NCBI RefSeq assembly: GCF_000214475.1 | Contig: NZ_AFII01000001.1 | Coordinates: 620,001 to 684,000, forward strand | Length of the DNA stretch: 64,000 bases | Direction of reading: 5' to 3' | Source: Parvimonas sp. oral taxon 110 str. F0139 | GTDB lineage: Bacteria > Bacillota > Clostridia > Tissierellales > Peptoniphilaceae | Shown: positions 49,078 to 58,527 of the stretch, piece after piece | Layout: each line of letters starts with the position of its first letter | Position numbering within the stretch: the first letter of the stretch is position 1 | The notes under the pieces: model-generated | Told to the model about the DNA's origin: nothing | Database searches by the model: none | What the model saw: the letters and a program-made list of their open reading frames with translations, nothing else | Translations under genes and position numbers: made by a program

Positions 49078-49270
49078 CTTACCCCTATTTTCCCGTAAAA
49101 ATACAAAATAAAATTAAAAACTTTATTAATATATATGCAATTAAAATTAAATTATTAGTTATTTTATTGTTAAGACTTCTTATAATATTTTAATATATTT
49201 TTTGTTTATATGACGTAAAATATATTTAAATTTTGTTTGAGTAAACTGGTAAATCCATAAGTAAAATTAA

Positions 49271-49299
49271 TTGACCTTTTAACATTTTTTTGTTAAAAT
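49271..49299 (+). promoter_or_regulatory. promoter-like element upstream of yedE
   Basis: TTGACC (49271-49276), 17-base spacer, TAAAAT. The spacer contains TTAACATTTTTTTGTTAA, a dyad that could be an operator. The yedE ATG follows with AAAAAAGGAGGATAAT before it. Confidence 0.65.
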
Positions 49300-49332
49300 T
49301 GTATTTGATAACATTTAAAAAAGGAGGATAAT

Positions 49333-50384
49333 ATGATTTATACAGGATTACTTTTTGGTTTTCTTTTTGGCTTTTTATTAAAGAGATCAAGATTTTGTCC
49401 AACAGGAACTATTCGTGATATTTATCTTGAAAAGAGATATTATAACCTAGTTTTACTCTTAGCTATTATTTTTACAAATGCTTTGATTTATCATATACTA
49501 CGTTATTTTAACCTTGTTCCTATGACATATTTTGTGGATTTTCCAGTTATTGGAATCGCACTTGGTAGCTTTATATTCGGCTTTGGTGCAATTATGTGCA
49601 ACGGATGTCTAACAAGTACTCTTATAAAAAGCGGTGATGGTAGAATTATAGGATTAATTTCTCTTGTAACTTTCACAATAACATCATATATTGCTGTAAA
49701 AGGACCTTTAAAGCCACTTTCCACTTCTCTTGAAAATGGAACTTTGACTTTACCGGATGAATTTTTAGATAAATTACCTTTTTCACCAATTATATTATGT
49801 GCAATTATGGTTTTAGTATTATACTTCCTAATGTTCAGACATTATAAATCACATAAATTAAAATTTAAGTTACCTAGTAGATATACAGGTCTTCGCCATG
49901 TATTTTGTGAAAAAATGTGGTCAAAAGAACTTACTGTTGTTCTAATAGGACTTTTAATGGGATTAGCTTTCTATTTTAGTAGCCTTACAGGACGTGTTGG
50001 TAGTTTTGGGATTTCAACTCCAATTTTAACTTGGGCAGATAAAATTTGTCCAATCGAAACTGCAGGCATAGGATGAGGCGTTGATGGCCAAGGTCTTGGC
50101 TGGGGAAGTATGTTTGTTTTAGGAATTATACTAGGCTCTTTCTTTACATCTTTTATTAGTAAAGAATTTTCAATCATCATGCCGAATAAAAAACAATAAT
50201 ATATACAATCATAGGTAGTGCATTAATGGCACTTGGAGCTATTTGGGGACAAGGTTGTATCATTTCAAACGGATTTGTTTTCACTGCTCAATTATCTATG
50301 AAAGGCTGGTTTGCATTTGTATTTTTAATGATAGGAATATGGATAAGTGCAAGAATATTTTTAGTTACAAAACAAAGGAGTTAA
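49333..50384 (+). CDS. yedE: YedE-family putative selenium/sulfur transporter with in-frame UGA (Sec)
   Basis: The protein has about nine membrane segments and family motifs: LLFGFLFGFLLKRSRFCPTG at the start, FGFGAIMCNGCLTSTLIKSG, FYFSSLTGRVGSFGIST and a final ALGAIWGQGCIISNGF. At codon 248 a UGA (50074-50076) interrupts GIG-x-GVDGQGLGWG. Coding potential resumes immediately, so Sec insertion is the best reading. A hairpin at 50086-50101 with loop GGTC sits at bacterial SECIS distance. A second break needs one added A in 50188-50193, after which the frame runs to 50384, about 350 residues. The TusA-like gene follows one base later. Confidence 0.82.
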
Positions 50385-50385
50385 G

Positions 50386-50610
50386 ATGGACGTAATAAAA
50401 GTAAATACACATGGACTTGATTGACCTCTTCCACTTATAGAGCTTAAAAAAGCTTTAGGTGATGCTCAGGTTGGGCAAATTATTGAATTGGAATTTACAT
50501 GTCCAGAAGCTGTTGGAACTTTACCTTTATATTGTCAAGAACATAATCATGAAATTTTATCTTTTGATAAACTTGACAGAGAAGGTTGGGTAATAGTTCT
50601 AAAAAAATAG
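50386..50610 (+). CDS. TusA/SirA/YedF-like selenoprotein candidate
   Basis: The 74-codon frame encodes MDVIKVNTHGLD, then UGA (50422-50424), then PLPLIELKKALGDAQVGQII. The TusA family has a catalytic CPxP motif exactly here, so UGA replaces the active-site cysteine (U-PLP). The C-terminal part LDREGWVIVLKK is normal for the family. AAAGGAG precedes the start, overlapping the yedE end. A hairpin at 50438-50457 follows the UGA but has an all-A loop, so it is a weak SECIS. The protein would carry selenium or sulfur as a persulfide-like intermediate. Confidence 0.85.
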
Positions 50611-50616
50611 AAAAAC

Positions 50617-50650
50617 AAAAATAGAATGGTTTTTGCCATTCTATTTTTTA
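50617..50650. terminator. bidirectional terminator between the TusA-like gene and rqcH
   Basis: AAAAATAGAATGG (50617-50629) pairs with CCATTCTATTTTTT (50636-50649) around 6 bases. T tracts exist on both strands, and the rqcH stop codon (50641-50643) is inside the stem. Confidence 0.88.
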
Positions 50651-52372
50651 TATTTATCATACAATTTATCTTTAAAGTCTATAAATAGTGTTTTGTAATT
50701 ATCGTAATACACCATTCCAAGTCCTGTTCCCTTTGCTTTTCGGATATGTTTTTTTCTGTGTAATCTACATTTGCATATCCTTCATTTTTAAAATAACTAT
50801 AATATCCTGCTAAAAATCCAGCAATTTTATAGTCATCTTCTGTTAGGTTTGTACCTCTTAATATTACATGACTTCCAGGCACATCTTGCGCATGGAAAAA
50901 TATATCATTTTTATTTGCAAACTTTAATGTTAGATTTTCATTTTGTAAATTATTTTTTCCAACATAAATCAATGCTCCAGAGTCAGTTTCAAAGACATAA
51001 GGTTTTGACTTTTCAAGTTTTTGTTTATTTTTCTTACTTTTTCTAATATAACCCAAAGAAATAAGTTCCTCTTCAATTTCAGAAAGCTCATTTAATTCTG
51101 TAATAATTTCAATAGTTTCCAAAATTTGTTTTATATATTTCATTTCTTCTTCAATTTTTGGCAATTCAGCCTTTATTATTTCATCAGCAGTTTTTAATTT
51201 TTTATATTTTTTATAATATGCTTCAATATTTTCTCTTGGAGATTTTTTTTCATCAAGTGAAATTTCAATATCTTTCATATTATCATAAATATTTTCTACT
51301 GATATTTTTTTCATTCCCTTTTCTATCTTATAGATATTTATGGAAAGTAAATCAGCAAAAATTTTCAAATCCTCTTTACTTTGATTATTCAAAAGTTCAT
51401 CATTCATTGCCAAATATTTATTTGTGAGCCTATTTAATTTTGTATTCAAAATCTTTTTAAATCCTGATGCCTTTTGATTTATCCTATCTCTTAGAGAATT
51501 GTTATGATAAAAACTTTCGACTAATTTTGATAAACTATCAACACTTTCTTTTTTTCATACAAATTTAAGTCAAAACAATAAAAATCTTTATTGTTATTCA
51601 TTTCATCTTTAATAAAAATTGGATAATAGTTTTTATCTTTAATATTTTCAACTATTTTAACAAAATTTTCGTCAATTCTTTCAATATCTTCATCATTTAG
51701 ATTAGCAGAATTAACAGCCGAATCAACATTTGAATTATTTAATAATTCATAGGAAATAATCGGAGAAAAGCCCAAATAATTTGTATAAAAGAACTTTTTC
51801 ATTGAAATTGGTTCTGAATTTTTTAAAATTTCAGAAGGCAATTTATAATTTTCATCTAAAATATTCTCTTTTTCGTCTTTTACAAAAAAGTAATCCTTAT
51901 TTGGAAAAACTTCTCTTATACTACTTTGTCTGGAGTCAATATGCTTAATTGCATCAATAATTTTATTGCTCTCTTTATCAACAAGAATTATATTTGAATG
52001 TTTTCCCATAATTTCAATGATTAAAAGTTTTTTACTAAGTTCTTTTAATTCATTTAAATTTTCAATTTCAAAGCAAACAACCCTATCCATTTTATGTTGA
52101 TATATATTTTTAATAGTACCTCCAACTAAATGTTTCCTTAACAACATACAAAAATTATATGCAGTTATCGGATTTTTTTTGCTTTTTTCACTCAAATGAA
52201 TTCTTGAAAGATTATTTGCACAAGAAAGTAATAATTTATAATTCTCCTTGTTGTAAATCTGTAAATTTATCTCATTTTTATCCGGTTGATTTATTTTATT
52301 TATTTTTCCATTTAGTAAAAGCGGATATATTTCATCAACAACCGCTTTTGTAAAAATTCCATCAAAACTCAT
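50641..52372 (-). CDS. rqcH: RqcH (NFACT) ribosome quality control protein, frame interrupted twice
   Basis: RqcH binds obstructed 50S subunits and adds alanine tails to stalled peptides. The start SFDGIFTKAVVDEIYPLLL is the NFACT-N domain, followed by ITAYNFCMLLRKHLVGG, a coiled-coil middle, and NFACT-R with YVFETDSGALIYVGKNNLQN and DVPGSHVILRG. Two breaks are restored by one base each, in the seven-T runs at 51549-51555 and 50749-50755. The frame then continues through HIRKAKGTGLGMVYYDNYKT to a stop at 50641. Restored length is about 577 residues, typical. Formerly annotated as fibronectin-binding protein. Confidence 0.92.
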
Positions 52373-52389
52373 TTTTCTTTCCTTTATTT

Positions 52390-53208
52390 CTAATTAAAAA
52401 TCCAAATATTCAAGAAATATCTTGATGCTATTACAAGTCCAAAAAATACTGTTACTAAGGCCATAACTATATAATCCGTTCTTGAATATTTTAGAACATT
52501 CATTCTAGTTCTTCCTTCTCCCCCTCTATAACATCTAGCTTCCATTGCAACAGCTAATTCATCTGCACGTTTTAGAGCATTTACAAAAAGTGGAACAAGT
52601 AAAGGAATCAAACTTTTTGCTCTTGATATAATACTTCCAGTTTCAAAATCTGCACCTCTTGCAGTTTGAGCCTTAGTAATTTTATCCATTTCATCCAAGA
52701 TTGTTGGGATAAATCTTAGAGCAATTGTCATCATCATAGCTACAGAATGAGCAGGAAACTTGATTTTTTCAAAAGGTTTCATAACATATTCCAAAGCATC
52801 GGTAAGCACAATAGGACTTGTTGTTAGCGTTAAAAGACTTGTACCTATAACTAAAAGAGTTATTCTAACACTCATAAATGCACTTAGTTTAATACCTTCT
52901 TTAGTTATATTTATAATCCATATTCTAAATAAGACCTCTCCCGGTGTTAAAATTAAATTCAAAATCACCGTAAATAAAACAATATAAAAAATTCCTTTTA
53001 ATCCCTTTAAAACCATTAAAATCGGTAATTTTGCAATTTTTATAATTGAAAACAAAAAAATTGCAAGTGGTATAAAAACAAGAAAACTTTTTATAAAAAA
53101 TATGGAAAGTATAAACATAAAAATAAAATATAGTTTAAGTCTAGGATCTAGTCTGTGAACAATACTATCTCCCGGAAAAAATCTACCTATCGATATATTT
53201 TTTACCAT
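52390..53208 (-). CDS. ecfT: ECF transporter transmembrane subunit EcfT
   Basis: The 272-residue membrane protein couples the ATPases to exchangeable substrate-binding S components for vitamins and trace nutrients. It has five or six hydrophobic segments. Marks are GDSIVHRLDPRLKLYFIFMF at the start and the coupling-helix Ala-Arg motifs TKAQTARGADF and AMEARCYRGGEGRTRM. It overlaps ecfA2 by one base. No S component is in the window, so the module is of the shared group II type. Confidence 0.95.
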   Translation of the reverse strand: MVKNISIGRFFPGDSIVHRLDPRLKLYFIFMFILSIFFIKSFLVFIPLAIFLFSIIKIAKLPILMVLKGLKGIFYIVLFTVILNLILTPGEVLFRIWIINITKEGIKLSAFMSVRITLLVIGTSLLTLTTSPIVLTDALEYVMKPFEKIKFPAHSVAMMMTIALRFIPTILDEMDKITKAQTARGADFETGSIISRAKSLIPLLVPLFVNALKRADELAVAMEARCYRGGEGRTRMNVLKYSRTDYIVMALVTVFFGLVIASRYFLNIWIFN

Positions 53209-54062
53209 TAATTTTTCCTCAATTCTCTTTTAATTTCGCTAAAAGCTTCATCAACTGTTAGAATATTTTTACTAAAATGATGTCCTTTTTTTCTTAAAAT
53301 ATCCATAAGTTCCGTAATTTGCGGAACATTAAGTCCAACTTTTTTTAAATCGTCTACATCGCTAAAAGCTTCTTTTGTACTTTTGTCTAAGTGGATATGT
53401 CCATTTTTCATTATAATAATTCTATTTACTAGTTTTGCAACATCTTCCATGCTGTGAGAAATCAAAACTATTGTAATATTATTCTTCTCATAAAGCCTTT
53501 TAATTTGAAAAAACAATTCATCTCTTCCCTTAGGGTCAAGTCCTGCAGTAGGTTCATCTAAAATCAAAATATCAGGTTTCATAGCCAAAATACCTGCTAT
53601 CGCAACCCTTCTCTTTTGACCCCCAGAAATTTCAAAAGGAGATTTATCCTTTTTAGCTTCATAATCAAGTCCTACAATTTCCATTGCTTCTTTTACTCTC
53701 TCTTTAACTTCTCCTTCACTAAGTCCCATGTTCTTAGGTCCAAAAGCAATATCTTTTTCAATTGTTTCTTCAAAAAGTTGATATTCAGGATATTGAAAAA
53801 CTAATCCAATTTTATATCTTAAGCCACTCTTAGCAAGTTCCTTATCTTTAGTGTTCATATCCCCAATAAAAACATCACCACTTGTAGGCTTTAGAATTCC
53901 ATTAAAATGTTGAATTAATGTTGATTTTCCACTTCCTGTATGTCCTATAATACCAACAAATTCTCCCTTTTTTATAGTTAAATCTATATTATCTAAAGCA
54001 AGTTTTTCAAAAGGAGTTTTTTCTCCATAGACAAAACTTACATTTTTAAAATTTATATCCAT
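53208..54062 (-). CDS. ecfA2: ECF transporter ATPase EcfA2
   Basis: The 284-residue ABC ATPase has Walker A GIIGHTGSGKSTLIQHF, the Q-loop VFQYPEYQLFEETIEKDIAF, signature EISGGQKRRVAIAGILA, Walker B ILILDEPTAGLDPKG and the switch histidine in VLISHSMEDV. The FGPKNMGLS stretch is typical of EcfA subunits. It forms a heterodimer with EcfA1. Adjacent genes overlap by one base on both sides, so the three-gene operon is tightly coupled. Confidence 0.96.
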   Translation of the reverse strand: MDINFKNVSFVYGEKTPFEKLALDNIDLTIKKGEFVGIIGHTGSGKSTLIQHFNGILKPTSGDVFIGDMNTKDKELAKSGLRYKIGLVFQYPEYQLFEETIEKDIAFGPKNMGLSEGEVKERVKEAMEIVGLDYEAKKDKSPFEISGGQKRRVAIAGILAMKPDILILDEPTAGLDPKGRDELFFQIKRLYEKNNITIVLISHSMEDVAKLVNRIIIMKNGHIHLDKSTKEAFSDVDDLKKVGLNVPQITELMDILRKKGHHFSKNILTVDEAFSEIKRELRKN

Positions 54063-54907
54063 TATTTTAATTTTCTCTCCAAAAATTCTATCATTTCATC
54101 ATTTGTTAAAATATCAGAAGGAATTTCTACCCCGTCATTCTTTAAAAGATATGCAAGTTCTGTAACCTGCGGAACAGAAAGTCCCAATTCTCGTAAAGTT
54201 TCGACATTTGAAAAAACTTTTTTAGGACTGTCATCAAATTCAATCTTTCCTTCATTTAAAACGATAACTCTATCAGCAAGAACAGCCTCTTCCATATAAT
54301 GAGTTATATATAAAATAGTCTTATTTTCTTCTTTGTTTAATTTTAAAATAGTATCAATAATATCTTTTCTTCCAATAGGATCAAGCATTGCTGTAGATTC
54401 ATCGAAAATTATTACATCCGGTTTCATAGCTAAAATTCCTGCTATAGCAACTCTCTGTTTTTGTCCACCAGAAAGCATATGTGGAGAATGCTTCTTATAC
54501 TCCTGCATCTCAACAATTTCTAAAGCTTCATCAACTCTTTCTCTTATTTCAGCTGAAGGCACTCCTAAATTTTCAGGTCCAAAAGCAACATCTTCCTCTA
54601 CAACTGTTGCAACAAGTTGATTATCAGGATTTTGAAAAACCATAGCACATTTTTGTCTAATATCCCAAATTCTATTTTCATCTTTTGTATTAATCCCAAA
54701 AATTTCAATTTCTCCATCTGTTGGAGTAATCTGAGCATTTAAAAGTTTTGCTAAAGTAGATTTTCCACTTCCGTTATGTCCCAAAATAGAAATTAATTCC
54801 CCTTTATTCACAGAAAAACTAACTCCGTCCAAAGCAATACTCTTTTTATCATCCTCACCGGTATATTCATATCTTAAATCTTTTATATCAATTATTTTTT
54901 CATTCAA
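54062..54907 (-). CDS. ecfA1: ECF transporter ATPase EcfA1
   Basis: The 281-residue ATPase shows Walker A SILGHNGSGKSTLAKLL, Q-loop VFQNPDNQLVATVVEEDVAF, signature MLSGGQKQRVAIAGILA, Walker B VIIFDESTAMLDPIG (DEST in place of the usual DEPT, as in EcfA1 proteins) and TILYITHYMEEAV. It is first in the ecfA1-ecfA2-ecfT operon. The usual Firmicute neighbours rplQ, truA and rplM are not present. Confidence 0.96.
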   Translation of the reverse strand: MNEKIIDIKDLRYEYTGEDDKKSIALDGVSFSVNKGELISILGHNGSGKSTLAKLLNAQITPTDGEIEIFGINTKDENRIWDIRQKCAMVFQNPDNQLVATVVEEDVAFGPENLGVPSAEIRERVDEALEIVEMQEYKKHSPHMLSGGQKQRVAIAGILAMKPDVIIFDESTAMLDPIGRKDIIDTILKLNKEENKTILYITHYMEEAVLADRVIVLNEGKIEFDDSPKKVFSNVETLRELGLSVPQVTELAYLLKNDGVEIPSDILTNDEMIEFLERKLK

Positions 54908-54993
54908 AATTTATCACCTACTAACAATTTATGATAACATAAACAATACATTTTTTCAATAATAACAAGTATTGAATACCCAAAAAAATCGAC

Positions 54994-55024
54994 AAAAAAG
55001 ACAACTTTCATAAAGTTGCCTTTT
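54994..55024 (-). terminator. intrinsic terminator after the NCS1 permease
   Basis: AAGACAACTTT (about 54998-55008) and AAAGTTGCCTTTT (55012-55024) pair around CAT, with a T run on the minus-strand side. Confidence 0.85.
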
Positions 55025-55032
55025 AAAATATT

Positions 55033-56462
55033 CTATACTATTTCTAAATCTTTTCTATCTTTTAACATATATGACTTTAACGGACTTAAACTTGCTAGCC
55101 AATATAAAAGTCCTCCAAAAATTGCAGTAAACCCGCTCCCTGTTGTAATTAAAAATACATTACTCTTAATTATTCCTGTCATTGGATTATATACAAATAA
55201 CATTGCTAATGCAAAAGTTATTACTACAATTCCAAGACCTACTAAGTTAAAACCATTTGTAAATCTATAGGAATCATGTCCTCTAATAAAAAAGGCGGAT
55301 TTTAGAGATATCATTCTTTTCCTTACAATTAAATAATCTACAACTATCATTCCGATTATAGGACCTTGAATGTATGCAGCCAGTGAAATAAATGAACCGA
55401 AATATTCTTCAACTCCACCCCAAATAGTTAATCCACTAACATAAATCATAGCTATAATTACTAATTTTTTGTAGCTTAATTTAGGCATACCACTCTTTAT
55501 TATCATACAATTAACATAGGAACCAGTTCCCTGTGTTCCAATATTTGCAAAGGCAACTAAAAGCAAACTTAATAATGCAAATCCCGGAGTTGCCAATGTT
55601 GATAACATTTTTGTAGGATCACTTTCATAGACACCAGTTCTTACAAACATCGCCAATGCCATAACTCCACCTGTAGCTACGAAGAAAGGTGCTACAGCTC
55701 CGTAGGATAAACTGGTTGCCCAATATCCACTTTTTTCAGATTTTGCAAGTCTAGGAAGTACTAAAGCCTGTGTTGACCAAGAAAATGCAAATGCAATATT
55801 TCCTTCTCCAGATAACATAAAGTTTTGTAATTTTGTAGTTCCTTCAGCTAAAATAGGTTTAACTTTTAGAATATCAGAAATTGGAACCGCAAAAAGACAA
55901 ATTGCAACTATTATAACTCCAACTATAAGCAAAGCCATAACTAAAAATCTATTTGTCCACTTAATAACCTCAGGCCCTCCAAGTGCAATTAAAGTTCCAA
56001 GCACAACACATACTGTTCCAAGTAATGGTTTAAAAATTATAGGATTTAATTCAACTCCAAAACTTAATGCAAGATTAATCATAGACGAAGCAAAGAGATT
56101 TGCTGCAACTGCATACCACCCAAAGTTTGCAAAACTTATAACTGTTGATAAAATTGCAACTCCTTTTTCTCCCAAAACACTTCTCAACCATATCCACAAA
56201 TCTATTCCATAACGCACAGCAAATAAAACCGGCAAACACTCTATCATTACAAATATTAGATTAAAACAAAAATATTTATAATCATCTGTTTGAATCCTAA
56301 AAATTGTGCAACATAAGCTCCTTGTGTATAACACCAAGTTGCTATTGCAAAACCACTTGTGGTTAAAAACAAATCTAAGAAAGAATACTTCCTTTCGTAA
56401 TTCATCATAGGGACAACACCTGTTACCGTCTCCTGTTGAATATAATTTAATTTCCCACTCAT
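55033..56462 (-). CDS. NCS1-like cation symporter (cytosine/purine permease family), frame interrupted once
   Basis: The product has about twelve membrane segments and resembles CodB-type NCS1 permeases: LFLTTSGFAIATWCYTQGAY at the start, LPVLFAVRYGIDLWIWLRSV, ALGGPEVIKWTNRFLVMALL, and AYIQGPIIGMIVVDYLIVRK near the end. From ATG 56462 the frame runs 68 codons, then needs one added base in the five-A run (plus strand) at 56268-56272 to join the rest. Restored length is about 476 residues. It is last in a unit with the LicC-LicA fusion gene, so it may import a precursor for that pathway, but the family's usual cargo is nucleobases. Confidence 0.83.
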
Positions 56463-56644
56463 TATTCAATTACTCCTATCATACATAATATAACTAAAAA
56501 TATAGAAATTATTACAATTCCACAAATAAGAATCCAATCTGTTTTCGCGATTTTTTTAGGAAATTCATAATCTTCTTTAGACATTATTTCCAATCTTTTT
56601 TCTGTTTCTTCATAAATAATTTTTTCAATAGACGGATTATTCAT
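56462..56644 (-). CDS. 60-residue single-span membrane protein
   Basis: A short gene with ATG at 56644 (GAGGAGAT at six bases) that overlaps the end of the LicC-LicA gene and, by one base, the start of the NCS1 permease. The product has a charged head (IIYEETEKRLEIMSKEDYEF) and a C-terminal membrane helix (WILICGIVIISIFLVILCMI). Similar small proteins accompany some cation symporters as accessory subunits. It is a candidate partner for the permease, by position only. Confidence 0.72.
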   Translation of the reverse strand: MNNPSIEKIIYEETEKRLEIMSKEDYEFPKKIAKTDWILICGIVIISIFLVILCMIGVIE

Positions 56645-58427
56645 CACTATCTCCTCGTTCATATAATTTCAAAGCATAGTCAGCATATTCTTTAGTGTGA
56701 TTATACCAAATATACAAATATTCCCCAATGCTCTTTCCCTGAATTTCTTGATTAATTGCCCATAAAAACCAATAAAACGAACTTACTGCAACATAGGCAA
56801 TATAATGTCTTAATTCTTTATCTGTAGGATTCCCGTTAAAATATTCTTTAATTATATCAGCTGCTTCATCAAAAGAGTATGTTGAGCAAGTAATAAAACA
56901 GCCAAGATCTCCTGCTGGGTCTGACATTGCAGAATATTCCCAATCTATTAAATACATTTCATCTCTGTTATCCAATAAAAAATTCAAATCATAACTATCA
57001 CAATGGCAAATACACTCTTCTATATCATCTTTGTCTAAAAAATTCTTTAATCTATAAATTTTATCGTTCATTAAGCTCATATCATCAAAATCATCTCTAT
57101 GCGAATTTTTTATTTTAATTTTAAAATTTTCAATTTCATCGAATATATTGAATTTAAAATCTGTTTTTTTGCCACTTGTATGAAGTTTTTTAAGCATAGA
57201 GATAGCTCTTTTTACATTCTTTTTATCAGTATAATCTAGAATTTTTACATTTTCTATATATTTTGAAATTTTCCAACCATTATCCTTATCCATATAGATA
57301 TAAGTATCATCTAACTCTAATTCTTTTGCAATTTTCATTGAGTCAAACTCACTTTTTCTATTTATGATTAATTCAGTTCCGGGACCTGGATGTCTATATA
57401 CATAGGACTTTCCCTTACAACTGAATTTAAAAGAAGTATTTGTCATTCCCATTTTTATAGGTTTAATATCCTTTATTTCTTCTTCATTACATTTTAGAAC
57501 AGAGCAAATATTTTGGAAAATTTTAGAGTCAGAGTTAGTAACATATTTTTCGTCAAAAAGTCTTAACTCCTCCAAAGAATCAAATTCTTTTATATCCTCT
57601 ACATCATATTTTCTAATATACATATTATCCAATTCTTTTATATGACGCATATAAAAAGTTTCCCATAAATTTTCATGAACTATCGGCTCATGATATTCAG
57701 CTTTCAACAATTTCACGAACTTATTACTGAATTCTCTGTTGAAAAAAACATGACCCAGCATTATCCAATTGTCTTTTCCTCCAATTGTAATTCCTTTTAT
57801 TCTTCCCTTTTTATCACATTCTGCAAAATATTCATCGCTTTCTCCATCTTGATAAACAGCTGAATAATATGCTCTGTAAACATATTTTTCAAAAGGATTA
57901 TTTGGAAAATAATTATCTGAAGAACAGATGTAAGTGTTTTTTAATTTATCAGTAACCAAAATTAGAGATGAAGTATTGTTAAATCTGTAATAATCTTCAT
58001 TAACTACAATATCTAAACCAAATTTTTCTGCAAGATAAAACATCTTTTCTTTCATATATCCTACAACTAAAGTTATATCTTCTATTCCCGCCTCTTTTAG
58101 TTGTAAAATTTCTCTTTCAATTAGTTTTTCCCCTTTTACATTTAAAAGACCTTTTGGACTTTCATAACAAAGCGGTGCAAATCTTGAACTCATTCCTGCA
58201 GCCATAATTATAGCATTATCAACTTTATAAGGTTTTAATGCCTCAAGACCTTTATCAGTAATCTTTAAATTTTCATCTATTAATTTATTATTTTTTAATT
58301 CTTTCAAAGTCTCATTAACTTTTCCTAAAGAAAAATTTGTAATATCTGAAATCTCTCTTTGCGTATATTTTTTATCTTGATTTTTAAAAAATAAATTTAA
58401 AATATCAAATTGTTGTATTGACAACAT
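56637..58427 (-). CDS. HTH-LicC-LicA fusion: phosphocholine cytidylyltransferase plus choline kinase
   Basis: This protein of about 596 residues has three parts. Residues 1-60 form a winged helix (YTQREISDITNFSLGKVNET). Residues about 65-290 are a LicC-type nucleotidyltransferase (NAIIMAAGMSSRFAPLCYES, ICSSDNYFPNNPF). Residues about 305-590 are a LicA-type choline kinase (MGMTNTSFKFSCKGKSYVYR, the Brenner-like CHCDSYDLNFLLD, and LIDWEYSAMSDPAGDLGCF). It would phosphorylate choline and activate it as CDP-choline for attachment to surface polymers. ATG 58427 follows AAGGAGGAAC. The DNA-binding head suggests possible autoregulation. Confidence 0.9.
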   Translation of the reverse strand: MLSIQQFDILNLFFKNQDKKYTQREISDITNFSLGKVNETLKELKNNKLIDENLKITDKGLEALKPYKVDNAIIMAAGMSSRFAPLCYESPKGLLNVKGEKLIEREILQLKEAGIEDITLVVGYMKEKMFYLAEKFGLDIVVNEDYYRFNNTSSLILVTDKLKNTYICSSDNYFPNNPFEKYVYRAYYSAVYQDGESDEYFAECDKKGRIKGITIGGKDNWIMLGHVFFNREFSNKFVKLLKAEYHEPIVHENLWETFYMRHIKELDNMYIRKYDVEDIKEFDSLEELRLFDEKYVTNSDSKIFQNICSVLKCNEEEIKDIKPIKMGMTNTSFKFSCKGKSYVYRHPGPGTELIINRKSEFDSMKIAKELELDDTYIYMDKDNGWKISKYIENVKILDYTDKKNVKRAISMLKKLHTSGKKTDFKFNIFDEIENFKIKIKNSHRDDFDDMSLMNDKIYRLKNFLDKDDIEECICHCDSYDLNFLLDNRDEMYLIDWEYSAMSDPAGDLGCFITCSTYSFDEAADIIKEYFNGNPTDKELRHYIAYVAVSSFYWFLWAINQEIQGKSIGEYLYIWYNHTKEYADYALKLYERGDSDE

Positions 58428-58484
58428 AAGTTCCTCCTTAAATACCTTGTTCAATTATTATATCATATTATATAAAAATGAACA

Positions 58485-58522
58485 AGAAAAAAGTTCTAAA
58501 AATTGGTATTTTAGAACTTTTT
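58485..58522 (-). terminator. intrinsic terminator after the flippase gene
   Basis: AAAAGTTCTAAAA and TTTTAGAACTTTTT pair across about 58489-58522 around a 6-base loop, with T residues on the minus strand. It separates the GT2-licD-licD-flippase operon from the LicC-LicA operon. Confidence 0.88.
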
Positions 58523-58527
58523 AAGTA

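Noticed and set aside
45901..49080. tmRNA 3' end as an attachment site with a downstream att duplicate
   Set aside because: I looked for a second copy of the GTGGGTTCGACACCCACC end downstream and found none; no integrase gene is visible.
56256..56469. An alternative N-terminus for the NCS1 permease starting at 56469
   Set aside because: The residues before the FNLIF segment in that frame are cysteine-rich nonsense and out of frame with the good N-terminus from 56462; a single-base break explains both.
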